Below, in pieces: positions 45,552-56,249 of a stretch of DNA of 64,000 nucleotides. How positions within the stretch are numbered: position 1 is the first letter of the stretch; each line of letters begins with the position of its first letter. Under the pieces are notes generated by a model that was not told the DNA's origin, did not search any database, and worked only from the letters and a program-made list of their open reading frames with translations. The DNA comes from Eurosta solidaginis (lineage: Eukaryota > Arthropoda > Insecta > Diptera > Tephritidae): NCBI RefSeq assembly GCF_040869045.1, contig NC_090323.1:176970083-177034082 (forward strand), given 5' to 3'. The translations under genes were made by a program, and so were the position numbers.

Positions 45552-46685
45552 ACAAGTAAGGAAGTCTAAGTTCGTGTGAAACCGAACATTATATATCCAG
45601 CTGTACACTTGAAATGCTGTTGTTGTTTGTTTTGCGTGCTTAATAGTGTTGCAAGGCTGCGCAATAATACATATACATATGGTTTTATTCTGAACTAATT
45701 TTTCTTCGAGTTATGGTTCCCGAAACATAGAAAATTGCTTAGTCATAAAAGGCGCGGTGCCATGCCCATTTTTTAAAATTTTAAGTTTTTCCTATTTATT
45801 GTTATAAATCCACTTGGGAAATGAAATACTATTGATAGAAAGCTCTTTTTTGCAAAGATATAGCTTATTTTATTCATCCACGACCCTTTTAAACATCTTT
45901 TAAATAAAAGTGGGCGTGGTCCTTAACCGATTTCTTTAATTTTTTACAAATCATTCCTTAGAGTAAAGGCAACCTCTCTGCCGTATGTCGTTACGATAGT
46001 TTTAACGATTTTTTATTTATGGTTAATAATATTTGTAAAATGTGGGCGGTGCCACGCCCATTTTAAAAATTATTTTCAAATTTTTATTAAGAGTCTCAAT
46101 ATCAGTCCACACGTCTAATTTGAACATTCTAGGTGTATTATTTACTAAATATTCAGGTTTTTTGTGTTTTCCAAAATATTTTGTATATAAAAAGTGGGCG
46201 TGGTTATCATCAGATTTCGCTAATTTTCAATACCCATCTGTTTTGGGTTCATATAAGATCGTGTACCAAATTTGGTGAAGATATCTCAATATTTACTGAA
46301 GTTATCGTGTTATCGGGCAGATGGACGGAAGGAAGGACGGACGGACATAGCTCAATCAAATTTTTTTTTCGATACTGATGATTTTGATATATGGACGTCT
46401 ATATTGTAAGATCATAAATGCAATCATGTCAACTAATTAATAGAATAAGAAAAAATACATCACTGAAAAGGAAGAAAAGAGAAGATGGTGGACTTGCGGT
46501 TCATTATTGGATTGACGACTGAAGAATAAAGTATTAAGATAATTAATCCGGATGTGTCTGCTGTTTTATTAACCATCGAAGGTAGAAATTACAATATCTA
46601 TCTCGATTTCTTTATACCTATACATCCAACCGTTATCCAGTCAAAGTTATAGTGCCCTGTGTACAAGTACAGCTGGGTATAAAAA
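45552..46685 (-). mobile_element. HINE copy V (second subfamily), interrupted by a solo LTR
   Basis: Minus orientation. 5' end TATACCCAGCTGTACTTGTA at 46685; 3' end with GTTCG/CGAAC hairpin and CTTCCTTACTTGTT at 45552. Shared blocks include CCACGCCCAC-type sequence and GTCCGTCCGTCC. The inner end repeat is GTACAGCTGG, so both ends match each other but differ from copies I-III. Without the LTR and its duplication the element is about 940 bp, much shorter than subfamily one. Confidence 0.82.
46405..46593. mobile_element. 189-bp solo LTR with ATAT duplication
   Basis: Starts TGTAAGATCATAAATGCAAT and ends GTAGAAATTACA, with the short inverted terminus TGTAA/TTACA. ATAT is present at 46401-46404 and 46594-46597. 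Removing insert and one ATAT gives GTCTATATCTATCTCGAT, identical to the empty site in HINE III (about 40974-40991). AATAAA at 46525-46530 on the plus strand suggests plus orientation. Too short to encode protein; parent family unknown. Confidence 0.85.
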
Positions 46686-46753
46686 CAACGATAGGTGCCG
46701 CATGGATCGAAATATTTTGTGAGGTCCCAAATCCACCGGCTTTGGAGCTCACT

Positions 46754-48667
46754 GTTGTTGTTGTTGTTGTCGCAGTGCTTCGCCCCAACTAACAGCCGCG
46801 ACCGATCACAAATTGTAATCAATATCCGCTAACGGTAGTCCAAGAAAACTTGCTGTTTCAACAGGGGTGAACCATAAGAGGAGGGTTGTTAGAGGCGTTG
46901 GTTCCACATTACAATTAAAGAGATGGTTGGTGTCATATGGGGACACATTGCAGGCGGGGCATACATTTTGCATGTCGGGGTTGATTCTGGATAGGTAAGA
47001 GTTTAACCTGTTACAGTATCCAGAACGAAGTTGAGCAAGAGTGACACGCGTTTCCCTGGGGAGTATGCGTTCCTCTTCCGTGAGTTTTGCATACTTTTCT
47101 TTGAGTACTGGATTCACCGGGCAATTCCCGGCATAAAGGTCCGACGCCTGTTTATGGAGTTCACCAAGGACCTGCTTGTGTTTTTTCGCTTCATACGGCT
47201 GGGTTCTCAGGTGCCGTATTTCCTCAAAATGCTTACAGAGATGACTCCTTAAGCCCCTAGGCGGTGCTGGTTCATCAATCAGATGTCTGTTGGGATGCTC
47301 AGGTTTCTGAGTATTCAACAGGAACTGTGTGGTCAGCATCTAATTTCTCTCCCTGATGGGGAATATTCTCGCCTCATTATGCAGATGGTGTTCTGGGGAA
47401 ATTAGAAGACAGCCCGTGGCGATTCTGAGAGCAGTATTTTGGCAGGCCTGTAGCTTCTTCCAGTGGGTAATTTTTTGGCTTGGGGACCATATGGGTGACG
47501 CGTAGCACGTAGTCGGCTGGCTAATTGCTTTGTATGTAGTCATGAGCGTTTCTTTATCCTCTCCCCAAGTACTGCCAACGAAGGAATTGAGGATTTTGTT
47601 ACGGCTCTGAATTCTCGGAACAATTGCGGCTGCGCTCTCACCAAAATGTAGATCCTGATCAAACGTCACACCCAAGATTTTGGGGTGTAGGAAAGTCGGT
47701 AGCGTAGTGCCATCGACGTGGATGTTCAAAATGGTCGACATTTGGGACGTCCGTGTTGTAAATAAGGTCGCGGAAGATTTAGCCGGTGATAATGGCAAGT
47801 TTCGCGAGGCGAAAAAACTGGAGAGATTAGGGAGGTAGCCGTTTATGCTATTGCAAAGCTCATCGATCTGTGGGCCTGGGCCTGTGGCTATTATTGTGCA
47901 GTCATCGGCGTAGGAAACGATTGTGACCCCTTCCCGTGGTGAAGGTAGCTTAGATATGTAGAAATTAAATAAAAGTGGGGACAGGACACCACCCTGTGGC
48001 ACCCCTTGGTTAATTCTTCTTGGTTTTGGTGTTTTGTTTATAAATTTCACCGATGCCTGCCGACCACCCAGATAATTTGCGGTCCACCTTTTAAGACATG
48101 GGGGAAGGATAGACCCTTCCAGGTCTTGCAGTAACGAGCCATTGTTGATCGTATCAAAAGATTTTGATAGGTCTAGCGCTACGAGTACTGTTCTATGGTG
48201 GGGGTTTTGATTTAAACCGCAATTTGTCTGGGTGCTAATGGCATTTAGAGTGGTGGTGGTGCTATGGAAGACATGCGCTAAATATTTGAAACCCTCTTTC
48301 CCTTTGCTTTTAAGCATTGGCATGGCCATGCCGTCAGGGCCCACTGCTTTGGATGGTTTAGCATGACCAATGGCGTCCTCAACCTCTTTAGCGGTGATGG
48401 TGATTGGTGACGCGCTGAATTTGTGTTTATGTGCGTGTCTGTTGGCCCTCCGTCTATCTTTGTCGATCGTAGAATACGTTATATATTATCGGCAGAAAGC
48501 GCTCGCGCATTTTTTCGCACATCAGACAGCACTTTATCGCCAAAGGCGATGGAATATTTGTCTTTGTGTTTAGATGGATTCGATAGGGACTTTATGGTGG
48601 ACGAAAGTTTACCAACACCGGTAGAGAGGTTACAACCTCTTAGGTGCTCCTCCCATTTCGCCCGCTT
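46754..48667 (-). mobile_element. Jockey/CR1-like LINE, 5'-truncated, well preserved
   Basis: 3' tail of TTG repeats (CAA on the coding strand) at 46754-46771; 5' truncation near 48667 just before the HKRAKW motif. It is the best-preserved copy of the RT-to-end part of the family and shows what the 3354-6753 copy has lost. Confidence 0.88.
46806..48667 (-). pseudogene. LINE reverse transcriptase with one in-frame stop and a deletion
   Basis: The frame is open from 48344 to 47340 and again from 47339 to 46806 in the same phase; only one TAA separates them. Visible blocks: TVLVALDLSKSFDTIN, QGVPQGGVLSPLLFNFYISK, the intact catalytic SYADDC (about 47905), HPKILGVTFD, SPIWSPS, ERILPRETRVTLAQL and the C-terminal CPACNVSPYDTNHLFNC knuckle. 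Between KYLAHVF and HSTTTTLNAI about 65 residues present in the family, including the PEKWK and SYRPISLL blocks, are missing in frame. Upstream (48676-48479) another frame carries AKWEEHLRGCNLSTGVGKL. It cannot be active. Confidence 0.85.
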
Positions 48668-49555
48668 TGGAACCAACTCATTCGAACATATATATATTTG
48701 TCACAACTTATTTGGAATATTCATAAATCGTTGAAAATCATATAAAATGTCACTTTTTTTTAATCTAATGTATATATATATATATATATAATATTGAATT
48801 TATATCCGTACACATACATATCATGTAAAACATAAATCCCCCCTATATTTGAATTAACAAAATTAAATTTCCATACGTATAAAATATTGCATTTTGAATC
48901 ACCCTAATACACATACAAACATTCATGAAAACATCTAATTACTTAAATAATTGTCGCTGCCCGCATACGGTGAATATTTTGGTAGGCCATTACATTTTTT
49001 TCACAGATATCCCATAGCCGGATGGAATACTAAAGAAAGGAAAACAACAATGGAAATACAGCAAGGCAAGAAGCAGCAAAAGTTCACCAAACAACTGAAC
49101 CAAATGCTACACTAACAAAATACATTTAGCCCATGGACAATATGATGCGCGCTGGCGAAGCATAAAGCAAAAAGGAGAAGAATACCTGCGGAAACAGGGT
49201 CTTTCTCTTTAAAAGGAGATGATAGGGATAATTATCTCTTTCCACAGGGATCCTGGACGGACTCAGCATACCCCCGCCAAAGGAAAAGTCTGTCACAATT
49301 TCAAACAATCTTATTTTGGGTCCGATTTGGCTCATAGTTGGAACAAATATTACATACAGTCCGGTAGAAGTGACATCAAAGTACTTTGGAGTTCGAAGAT
49401 GGATAAGCATACGTGGCGCCGAGTCGAGTAAAGTCCTTGGAATGATTATGTATTGTGGACTTAGATTTTAATAAATTGTCAGGGAAGAGTCCTTGTAATA
49501 GTGAGTCACTAAATGAACTAAATGGATAAATAGGCAATTAGATAAAGACTGAAAA
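48668..49555. other. Unassigned DNA with a TA microsatellite and a coding-like patch
   Basis: 48769-48790 is a TA run. At 49126-49431 both strands are open: plus-strand FGSDLAHSWNKYYIQSGRSD and minus-strand KYFDVTSTGLYVIFVPTMSQ. Either could be part of an unknown gene or element; I recognise neither. The rest is AT-rich. Confidence 0.4.
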
Positions 49556-50350
49556 TTTGAAAAAAAAAATAATAATAAAAAAAAAATGTTTGATTAAACG
49601 GTTTTATTGAAAACAATATTTACATTAAGAAATAATAATACTAAAAGCTAGAAAATAATTAGGTATATCCTAGGTACTAGTCACCACACTCTTCGTCAAT
49701 CCAGGGCGTTGATCAGACAAATAAATTAAATGGTTGGGCGCGTGAAATTTCTAAAAATGTGAGGCGTAGCATAACCTGATTAAGGTTCAGTTGGTCTTAC
49801 TTATGACTATCAATAGAAATTTGACGCGTAAAACGCTTTTATTTAATTGTCTAGATTGATGAGGAATGTGATGACTAGTACCTAGGACATACCTAATTAT
49901 TTTAAAGCTTCTACTATTATTATGTAAATAATGTTTTCGCCACCGTGGTGTGATGGTAGCGTGCTCCGCCTATCACACCGTATGCCCTGGGTTCACACCC
50001 CGGGCTAAACAACATCAAAATTTTAGAAATAAGGTTTTTCAATTAGAAGAAAATTTTTCTAAGCGGGGTCGCGCCTCGGCAGTGTTTGGCAAGCGCTCCG
50101 GGTGTATTTCGGCCATGAAAAGCTCTCAGTGAAAACTCATCTGCCTTGTAGATGCCGTTCGGAGTCGGCATAAAACATGTAGGTCCCGTCCGGCCAATTT
50201 GTAGGGAAAAACAAGAGGAGCACGACGCAAATTGGAAGAGAAGCTCGGCCTTAGATCTCTTCGGAGGTTATCGCGCCTTATATTTATTTATTTTTTTTTT
50301 TAATGTTTTCAATATAACCGTTTAACTAAAATTTTTTTTATTATTTTATT
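49556..50350. mobile_element. Foldback element (~220-bp arms), split by a SINE
   Basis: Left arm 49556-49777 and right arm 49783-50350 (without the SINE) are inverted copies: ATAATTAGGTATATCCTAGG and ACTAGTCACCACACTC on the left face CCTAGGACATACCTAATTAT and GATGACTAGT on the right, and outer ends share AAACGGTT-ATTGAAAAC. The centre is AACCT-GATTA-AGGTT (49773-49787). Almost the whole ~420-bp element is one hairpin. No protein is encoded. It could be a MITE or a foldback transposon; target duplication is hidden by A/T runs. Confidence 0.82.
49939..50301 (+). mobile_element. tRNA-derived SINE, copy 5, with target duplication
   Basis: Head GCCACCGTGGTGTGATGGTA, B box GGGTTCACACCCC and tail TTATTTATTTTTTTTTT. 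AATGTTTTC flanks it at 49930-49938 and 50302-50310. Removing it restores the foldback arm (AATGTTTTCAATATAACCG), which pairs with the left arm. This is the best-defined SINE copy in the window and fixes the family's 5' boundary. Confidence 0.88.
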
Positions 50351-51068
50351 TATATTTATAACACCAATTAGAACTGATAAATTTTTCTTATAGTTTAAAG
50401 TCCTAAGTTCCCTGGAATAGATGACTAATAAAAATATAAGTAGAAATACTTACGAGAGCTTACAAAAAAAAAAAACGAACATCATTAAATTCTATTTTAT
50501 ATGTATATATATACATTGTGTTCATCATCTTTATTTGTATGTATATAAATGTCTAACAACTGAGTACAGCTTATTTCATTCAAGATCTAATAGTAAATAA
50601 GGACAAAATTCTTCTGACGATGTTAAGCTACAATTTCATCAACAATGGCACTCCATCATGCACTTTTTAACATTCTCCTGAAAAAGAATAAAAATTATAT
50701 TTATATTTGCATTTGAATCAAATACATATTTCAATATTAATAAACAATGGTAAAAGCAAAAATCTAAGCAGCAGACGTTCTTATGCTTTCTCATAAACGT
50801 GCAGGCATAAACAACAACCCACGCACTTGCTTATTATTTAGTTGGAACACATTCCATTAAGTACGACAACACTCATTCGTCAAAGAGTTAAACAATCACA
50901 AAAATTTAATCAACTTTTACTTACGACCAGTATTTAACTGTAATATTTTACCTTTGACTATTTACACTTTTAACTGATAAAACATATATACCCAAATACA
51001 TACACACATATTTGTATTTGTAATTTTAACTCTAAATGGTGCGCACTCTTCAGCAACGCTAACAACTT
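50351..51068. other. AT-rich DNA, no gene recognised
   Basis: About 700 bp between the foldback element and HINE VI. No motif or convincing frame. Confidence 0.5.
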
Positions 51069-51880
51069 TTATACCCAGCTCTACTTGTAACAGGGTATAA
51101 TAACTTTGGTGTCTGTCCGTCTGTTCGCTAACACGATAACTTGAGTAAATATTGAGATATATTCACCAAATTTGGTACACGAGCATATATGAACCCAGAA
51201 TAGATTGGTACTGAAAATTAGCGGAATCTGATGATAACCACCCCCACTTTTTATATATATAACATTTTGGAAAACACATAAAACCTGATTATTTAGTAAA
51301 TAATGCACCTAGAATGTTGAAATTTGACGTGTGGACTGATATTGACACTCTTGAAAAAAATTTGAAAACATTTTTTAAATGGACGTTACACCGCCCACTT
51401 GTGACAAAATCAATTTTACAAATATTAATAATAAATCAAAAATCGGTAAACCTATCGTAACGAAATTCGACAGAGAGGTTGTATTTACTATAGGGAATAA
51501 TTTGAAGGAAAATTAACGAAATCGCTTAAGGACCATGCCCACTTTTATATAAAAGATTTTTAAGCTATATCTTTGCAAACAAGAGCTTTTTATCAATGGT
51601 ATTTCATTTCCCAAGTGGATTTTTAACAATAGATAGGAAAAACTTCAAATTTAAAAAAATGGGCGTGGCACCGCCTCTTTTATGACTAAGCAATTTTCTA
51701 TGTTGCGGGAGCCATAACTCGAAGAAAAATTATTTCAGAATAGAACCATATGTATATGTATTATTACGCAGCCTTGTAACACTATTAAGCATACACATCA
51801 AACAACAACAGCATTTCAAGTGTACAGCTGGGTATGTAATATTCGTTTTCACCCGAACTTAGTTTTCGTTACTTGTTTTT
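51069..51880 (+). mobile_element. HINE copy VI (second subfamily)
   Basis: 5' end TTATACCCAGCTCTACTTGT with local hairpin TATACCC/GGGTATA; 3' end GTGTACAGCTGGGTATGTAA, then a weak hairpin ATTCG/CGAAC and GTTACTTGTTTTT. It is the same subfamily as copy V, in the opposite orientation, about 810 bp. Internal CCAC(C/G)CCCAC blocks are present; the copy is more worn than copy V. Confidence 0.8.
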
Positions 51881-52639
51881 CTTCGTTTACGAACATTTAT
51901 ACATTAACGCAATACTCGACATAAAACTTTTTAAAATGTGATACTCGTAACTTTTGTAGCAGCTTGTAAGAGCACACGTACTATAACTTTATATTGAAAC
52001 GAACTGAATTATGTATATATTGTGAAATTTTTATGTTTTGTTGTGGTGTAGAGAGAAAGATATATATTAAAATTTAGAAACCTTCTTTGTGAAAAATTTG
52101 CAGATTTAGGACGGTTTTCAATTCAGTTTATCAGTCAAACTATGCTTAAACTTATTTTGAACATTTCCAGTCTACTTTAACCGAAATTTATGCTGGGCTT
52201 AAAGGGGCCGATCTGGCGGTGTTAAACACTGGGAAACCAATCAGTTATTTACGTTCGTTCGAAATGGCGTCGAATATACCCAACAAGCATTTGGGCTTAA
52301 GTACATTTGAGCTCATATTGATAACTAGCAAACTTCTAAAATCTCAAACGTTTTTTTAAAAGATTAGCCAAGCTTGAGATTTCCTAGCTTTCTCAGCAAA
52401 AAGGGAATTATTTGTGTAATCAATAAAAAATACCGTTACTTTAGTTGAGGAAGACATAGTTTTCTACTTGTACGCAAGTGTGGTTCTCTAATTGGACTCC
52501 AATGTAAAACTCTACATAACAATATTTTCAAGAAAATAAAATAAAACATGTATTATTTATTCAAAATTAGAGACTGCCTTCCAACGACGAGCTCTTTCAT
52601 GTATCGGGCGCTTCGGGATATACATACATGAGGATCTAA
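51881..52639. other. No gene; possible end of a long inverted-repeat element
   Basis: 52107-52165 (AGGACGGTTTTCAATTCAGT, then CTATGCTTAAACT) resembles the inverse of 54150-54230 (AGGCCCGGTTTTTCATTAGT, then CTAAGCTTAAACT). Otherwise AT-rich without motifs. Confidence 0.4.
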
Positions 52640-53620
52640 TGTCGGGTTGACCGCCAATGCAGAGAATACGGATATAGTCTTGTTTACAAAAAGTAACAAG
52701 GTCCGAAATTGGAGTAGGCCTAAGTTAGGAGGACCCTGCAGGAGAAACCTGGCACAAAATATTTAAGAATCATGCTAGACAGTAAGTTGTCATGAAATCT
52801 CAACGTGGAGGAGAGAGTAAAAAAAGCTTCAACGGCACTTTATGCATATAAAAGAATGCTGAGTCTTTGTTTGGTGGACAGCCACACAAAAAGAGCCTAC
52901 CTCAAAAATTTTATGGGGTATGCGAATTATCATTACGGGAGCTGTGAAAACAAACCCGCCGGCTGCACTGTACGTCATTCTGAACATTTCACCAGCAGAC
53001 TTGGTGGCAAAGAACATAGCGTTAACTTAGCGTCTCGGGGTAGCTTGAGCGCATACCATACGGCCAAATTATTACTGTACCATCAACAACAGGTCGAATA
53101 AACTACCTTATTTTGTATTTTTGCTTCACAGGGACCCTTAGATCCGCATTAGAGGTAGATGGTTGGAGCAAGGGTGCCTAAATGGTGGACAAGGCGATGC
53201 ACGTGTAATCCTATGGTTCCAAAGTAGCGGAAAGAGTATGGTATACGGAAATAAACAGATTCTAAAAGCTGCCAGATCAGGGTAGTGTTTTTCAGGCGAA
53301 AGAACTAGCCGTAGTCAGAGTAGTGGCAACACTGGAACAAAGTAGCTTAAACTGCAGTAGCGCCAACTTTTATATTGACAGCTAAGCAGTAATTAAGGCA
53401 ATAATCTTACAAATAATAGCATATTAAAATGTATTACAGTGCATAAGTCCTAGAAAACTTCTTATGTTTGCCAATAGGATGGAGTTATTTAATAAAATAG
53501 GTCCTGGTTTCTGAGGCTTTTCTAGTTGGTTGTTAAACAAACTTTTGGTAATATTACAGACTCGTTTAGTCTATGTGAGTTCCTCATAAACCAGCCAGTT
53601 TAAACATACATAACCTAATC
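52640..53620 (+). pseudogene. LOA-like LINE, 3' part with RNase H remnant
   Basis: Blocks in order: NTDIVLFTKSNKV-like (about 52655), PGTKYLRIMLDSKLS (about 52750), VEERVKKASTALYAYKRML (52811-52862), a worn thumb, then a RNase H-like part with SVFQAKELAVVRVVATLE at about 53285-53340 and FYIDS at about 53370, where active enzymes have TDS. The 3' UTR (53480-53610) matches that at 28240-28410. RNase H after the RT is typical of the LOA and I groups. The order of the thumb piece suggests a rearrangement or deletion. Confidence 0.62.
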
Positions 53621-53681
53621 CGAATAATTTATTTTTCATATATAACTCTTTATTACTTCTACCAATTTGGTGTTTATTTCT

Positions 53682-54020
53682 CAACCATGGAGAAGATTTT
53701 TTTTTCAGCTCCACTTTAACTCAATATCCGATGTAGGATATCCACTAGGGAAATGTGCTTCATATTCTTTTGAGAACTATAAATTTTTCAAAATCTCTCA
53801 ACTGTTGGAGAATAATTTGACAATCAAATTAGAGAACAACTCGAGAGCTATAAATTTTACAACAATTTACAATTTCTCAAAGATTGGATAGCGATTGGAG
53901 AATGATACCAACGTCAGAACTATCAAGTTTAAAAATAATTAGAGAATGATGTTGGATATCAACTTCAGAGCAAAATTTATATTTCTCGAAAGCTGGTGAA
54001 AAAATGTTTCCATGGTTGTT
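53682..54020. mobile_element. Candidate ~340-bp MITE
   Basis: Left end CAACCATGGAGAAGATTTTT and inverted right end CAACCATGGAAACATTTTTT match over about 20 bp. Between them are three imperfect repeats built on GAGAACTATAAATTTTTCAA. No coding capacity; no clear target duplication. Confidence 0.5.
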
Positions 54021-54439
54021 GGTTAAACCAAGCTCAGTTGTTGGCACATCTAGAAACCACATGGGTAATAAAAAACCAGTGGTGCCGTACAAAACAGATT
54101 ACCCCAAAGGCGGAATTAAACTGTGACTGAAAAATTGGTGGGCAGTTTAGCTGGAGTTTAAAATTGAATATAGTTTAAGCAAACTCAGTTTAAGCTTAGC
54201 TTAACCAACTAATGAAAAACCGGGCCTTAGAATATTTGACTGCGACAGTCTACATACATCCTCCTTATTTTTTAGCAACGTTCTTTAAACAAATTTAAAA
54301 AAAAATCGTAACACCTGTCACTACTTTTTGTTATGTAGACTACTTAATTTTAATAGCGCATTATAACAACTTTCAGTTAAAAGTTTAATTTGTACATGAC
54401 CGAATGTGACCAATCCTAAGCTACGTATACGCAATGGTG

Positions 54440-55720
54440 CACCACTCTTAAGAGAATAAGGATCGTATATATATGTAGAAAGTTGGGTCGATTTTTCTTT
54501 GTATTGTATAGGGAGCAGTTATCGGCATACAATAGTCCGTCCTGTCTGGGATAAAGTCGAACATAGTAAGAAGGCTAGAGTGTTCGTAGTCAGAAATCCT
54601 ATAACCTATATTACGAAGCCTGGCCAACGACCGGGCCGCGGCCGCCTTTCCCACAATATCTACTGGATGTATGTTAAGCCTGACATTCAGTGCCAAGGTA
54701 GGTGTTGTTCTAAGAGCGCCACTTATACCGATCAGCGCCGTCCGTTGCACTGACACTAACATTTTGGAGGTGCTCGCCGTGTCCAGTAGTTTCCACCAGA
54801 CTAGCACCCCATAGAGCAGAATTGGTTTGGCCACCATCTCATAAAGCCAGTGTGCTACTCCCGGTGAGAGGCCCTATCTCTTTCCGATAGCCCCCCTGCA
54901 GCAGTACAAGGTAACCGGCGCCTTCCTGGCCCTATCTTCCACATTGGGTCTACAGTACAGTTTCTTATCCAGTATCAACGGTACCCCTCCAATCGAGAGA
55001 ATTCTGAAATCGGGTATCTTATATCTCCTTGTAAAAAGAACCAATTCTGTTTTTCCCGGGTTGACCGCCACTCCACATGATTCAGCCCACCTAGCCACAG
55101 TATCCAGGTATCCCTGCAGAACATCGCGCAGGGTGCCCAGAAATTTGCCCCTGACTAGGATAGCGAGGTCATCTGCATAGGCAACCACCCGACAGCCATT
55201 GGCTTCCAGCTCCACAAGAAGCTCGTTGACTACCACAACCCGGAAGCTCGTTAACTACCGCCCCACTGTGGCGTGCCCCTTCACACCTTTTTCTAAATTA
55301 TGGCCCCTCACAACTCCGCTGCGACAGTTATGCTGCATACAAGTTTGTTAATAAATTCAACCAGAGCCTCCTCGACTCCTAAACTAACCAGAGCTCTTTC
55401 GATTGTCCCCGTTAAGACATAGCTAAAAGCCCCCTCGATGTCTAGGATGGTAATCAGAGCAAACTGTTTGTGTTCTAGGGACTCCTCTATTTGCTTTACA
55501 ATCGAATGGAGAGCCGTTTCCGCCGATCTGCCCTTACAATAGGCATGCTGTGAAGCCGACAGTAACCCCCAAGGAATCCTTTCCCGTAGGTACAGGTCAA
55601 TCAACCGCTCAAACGTCTTAAGAAGAAACGATGAGAGATTGATTGGCCTGAAGTCCTTGGGGAAAAAATTTTACGAAGGCAATCAGGGCAACTGTCACTC
55701 ACTTAGAAGAATTCTGGTTC
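54440..55720 (-). pseudogene. LOA-like LINE reverse transcriptase fragment
   Basis: High to low: PKDFRPINLSSFLLKTFERL (about 55665-55605), LSASQHAYCKGRSAETALHS (about 55565), ITILDIEGAFSYV, then a frame break, MVVNELLVELEANGCRVVAY followed by the intact catalytic YADD (about 55170), NPGKTELVLFTRRYKIP, and VAKPILLYGVLVWWKLLD. The frame carries past RTTPTLALNVRLNIHPVDI and the homology ends at about 54440 without RNase H. A deletion removes the GTPQGGVLSP block. The family is LOA/R1-like by motif style; the exact clade is uncertain. Confidence 0.72.
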
Positions 55721-56249
55721 ACGTGTGAATATTTGACTCGTTGTGTTATACATAGTACGATATACGTCCCAGTTTTGACATCATGGCTGTCACTTTCAGC
55801 TGTTACATAATAGATTACGTATTCAAACCGCACATAAAGTCTCTCCTTTGATCCATGTTTTGTTTTTTTTGGTTTTTTTACTTTTAAAATTATATGTTTT
55901 TCGAAAAGATACTCAACTCCTGCTGTAAAAACCTCAAACTTTTGGGTTATATCTGCTCAAACCACGTGATATTCCAATCAAAATTACTGGATTTTAATGC
56001 CAAAGCACATAAATATAGGAAATTAATATCCCCATAATAAAGTTGTTTGTGCCTTTTTGCCTTTCCTGAACATTTGTATTTTTGAAATTTCATATAGCGC
56101 ATTGCTATCGCATTAATATACCTAATTAGAAGTGATTCTGTCCCCTCGCAGCACTGCTAAACAAACACTTGAGTCATTTGGTATTTTGGTCGCCTCTTAC
56201 AGGAATATCTGCCGCAGGTATATTTTAAGCCTCCTAACCCTCTAGATTT
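55721..56249. other. No gene recognised
   Basis: AT-rich. 56185-56245 (GGTCGCCTCTTACAGGAATA, then CCGCAGGTATATTTTAAGCC) looks like part of a dispersed retroposon 3' region that I have seen in insect sequence, but it is too short to name. Confidence 0.4.
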
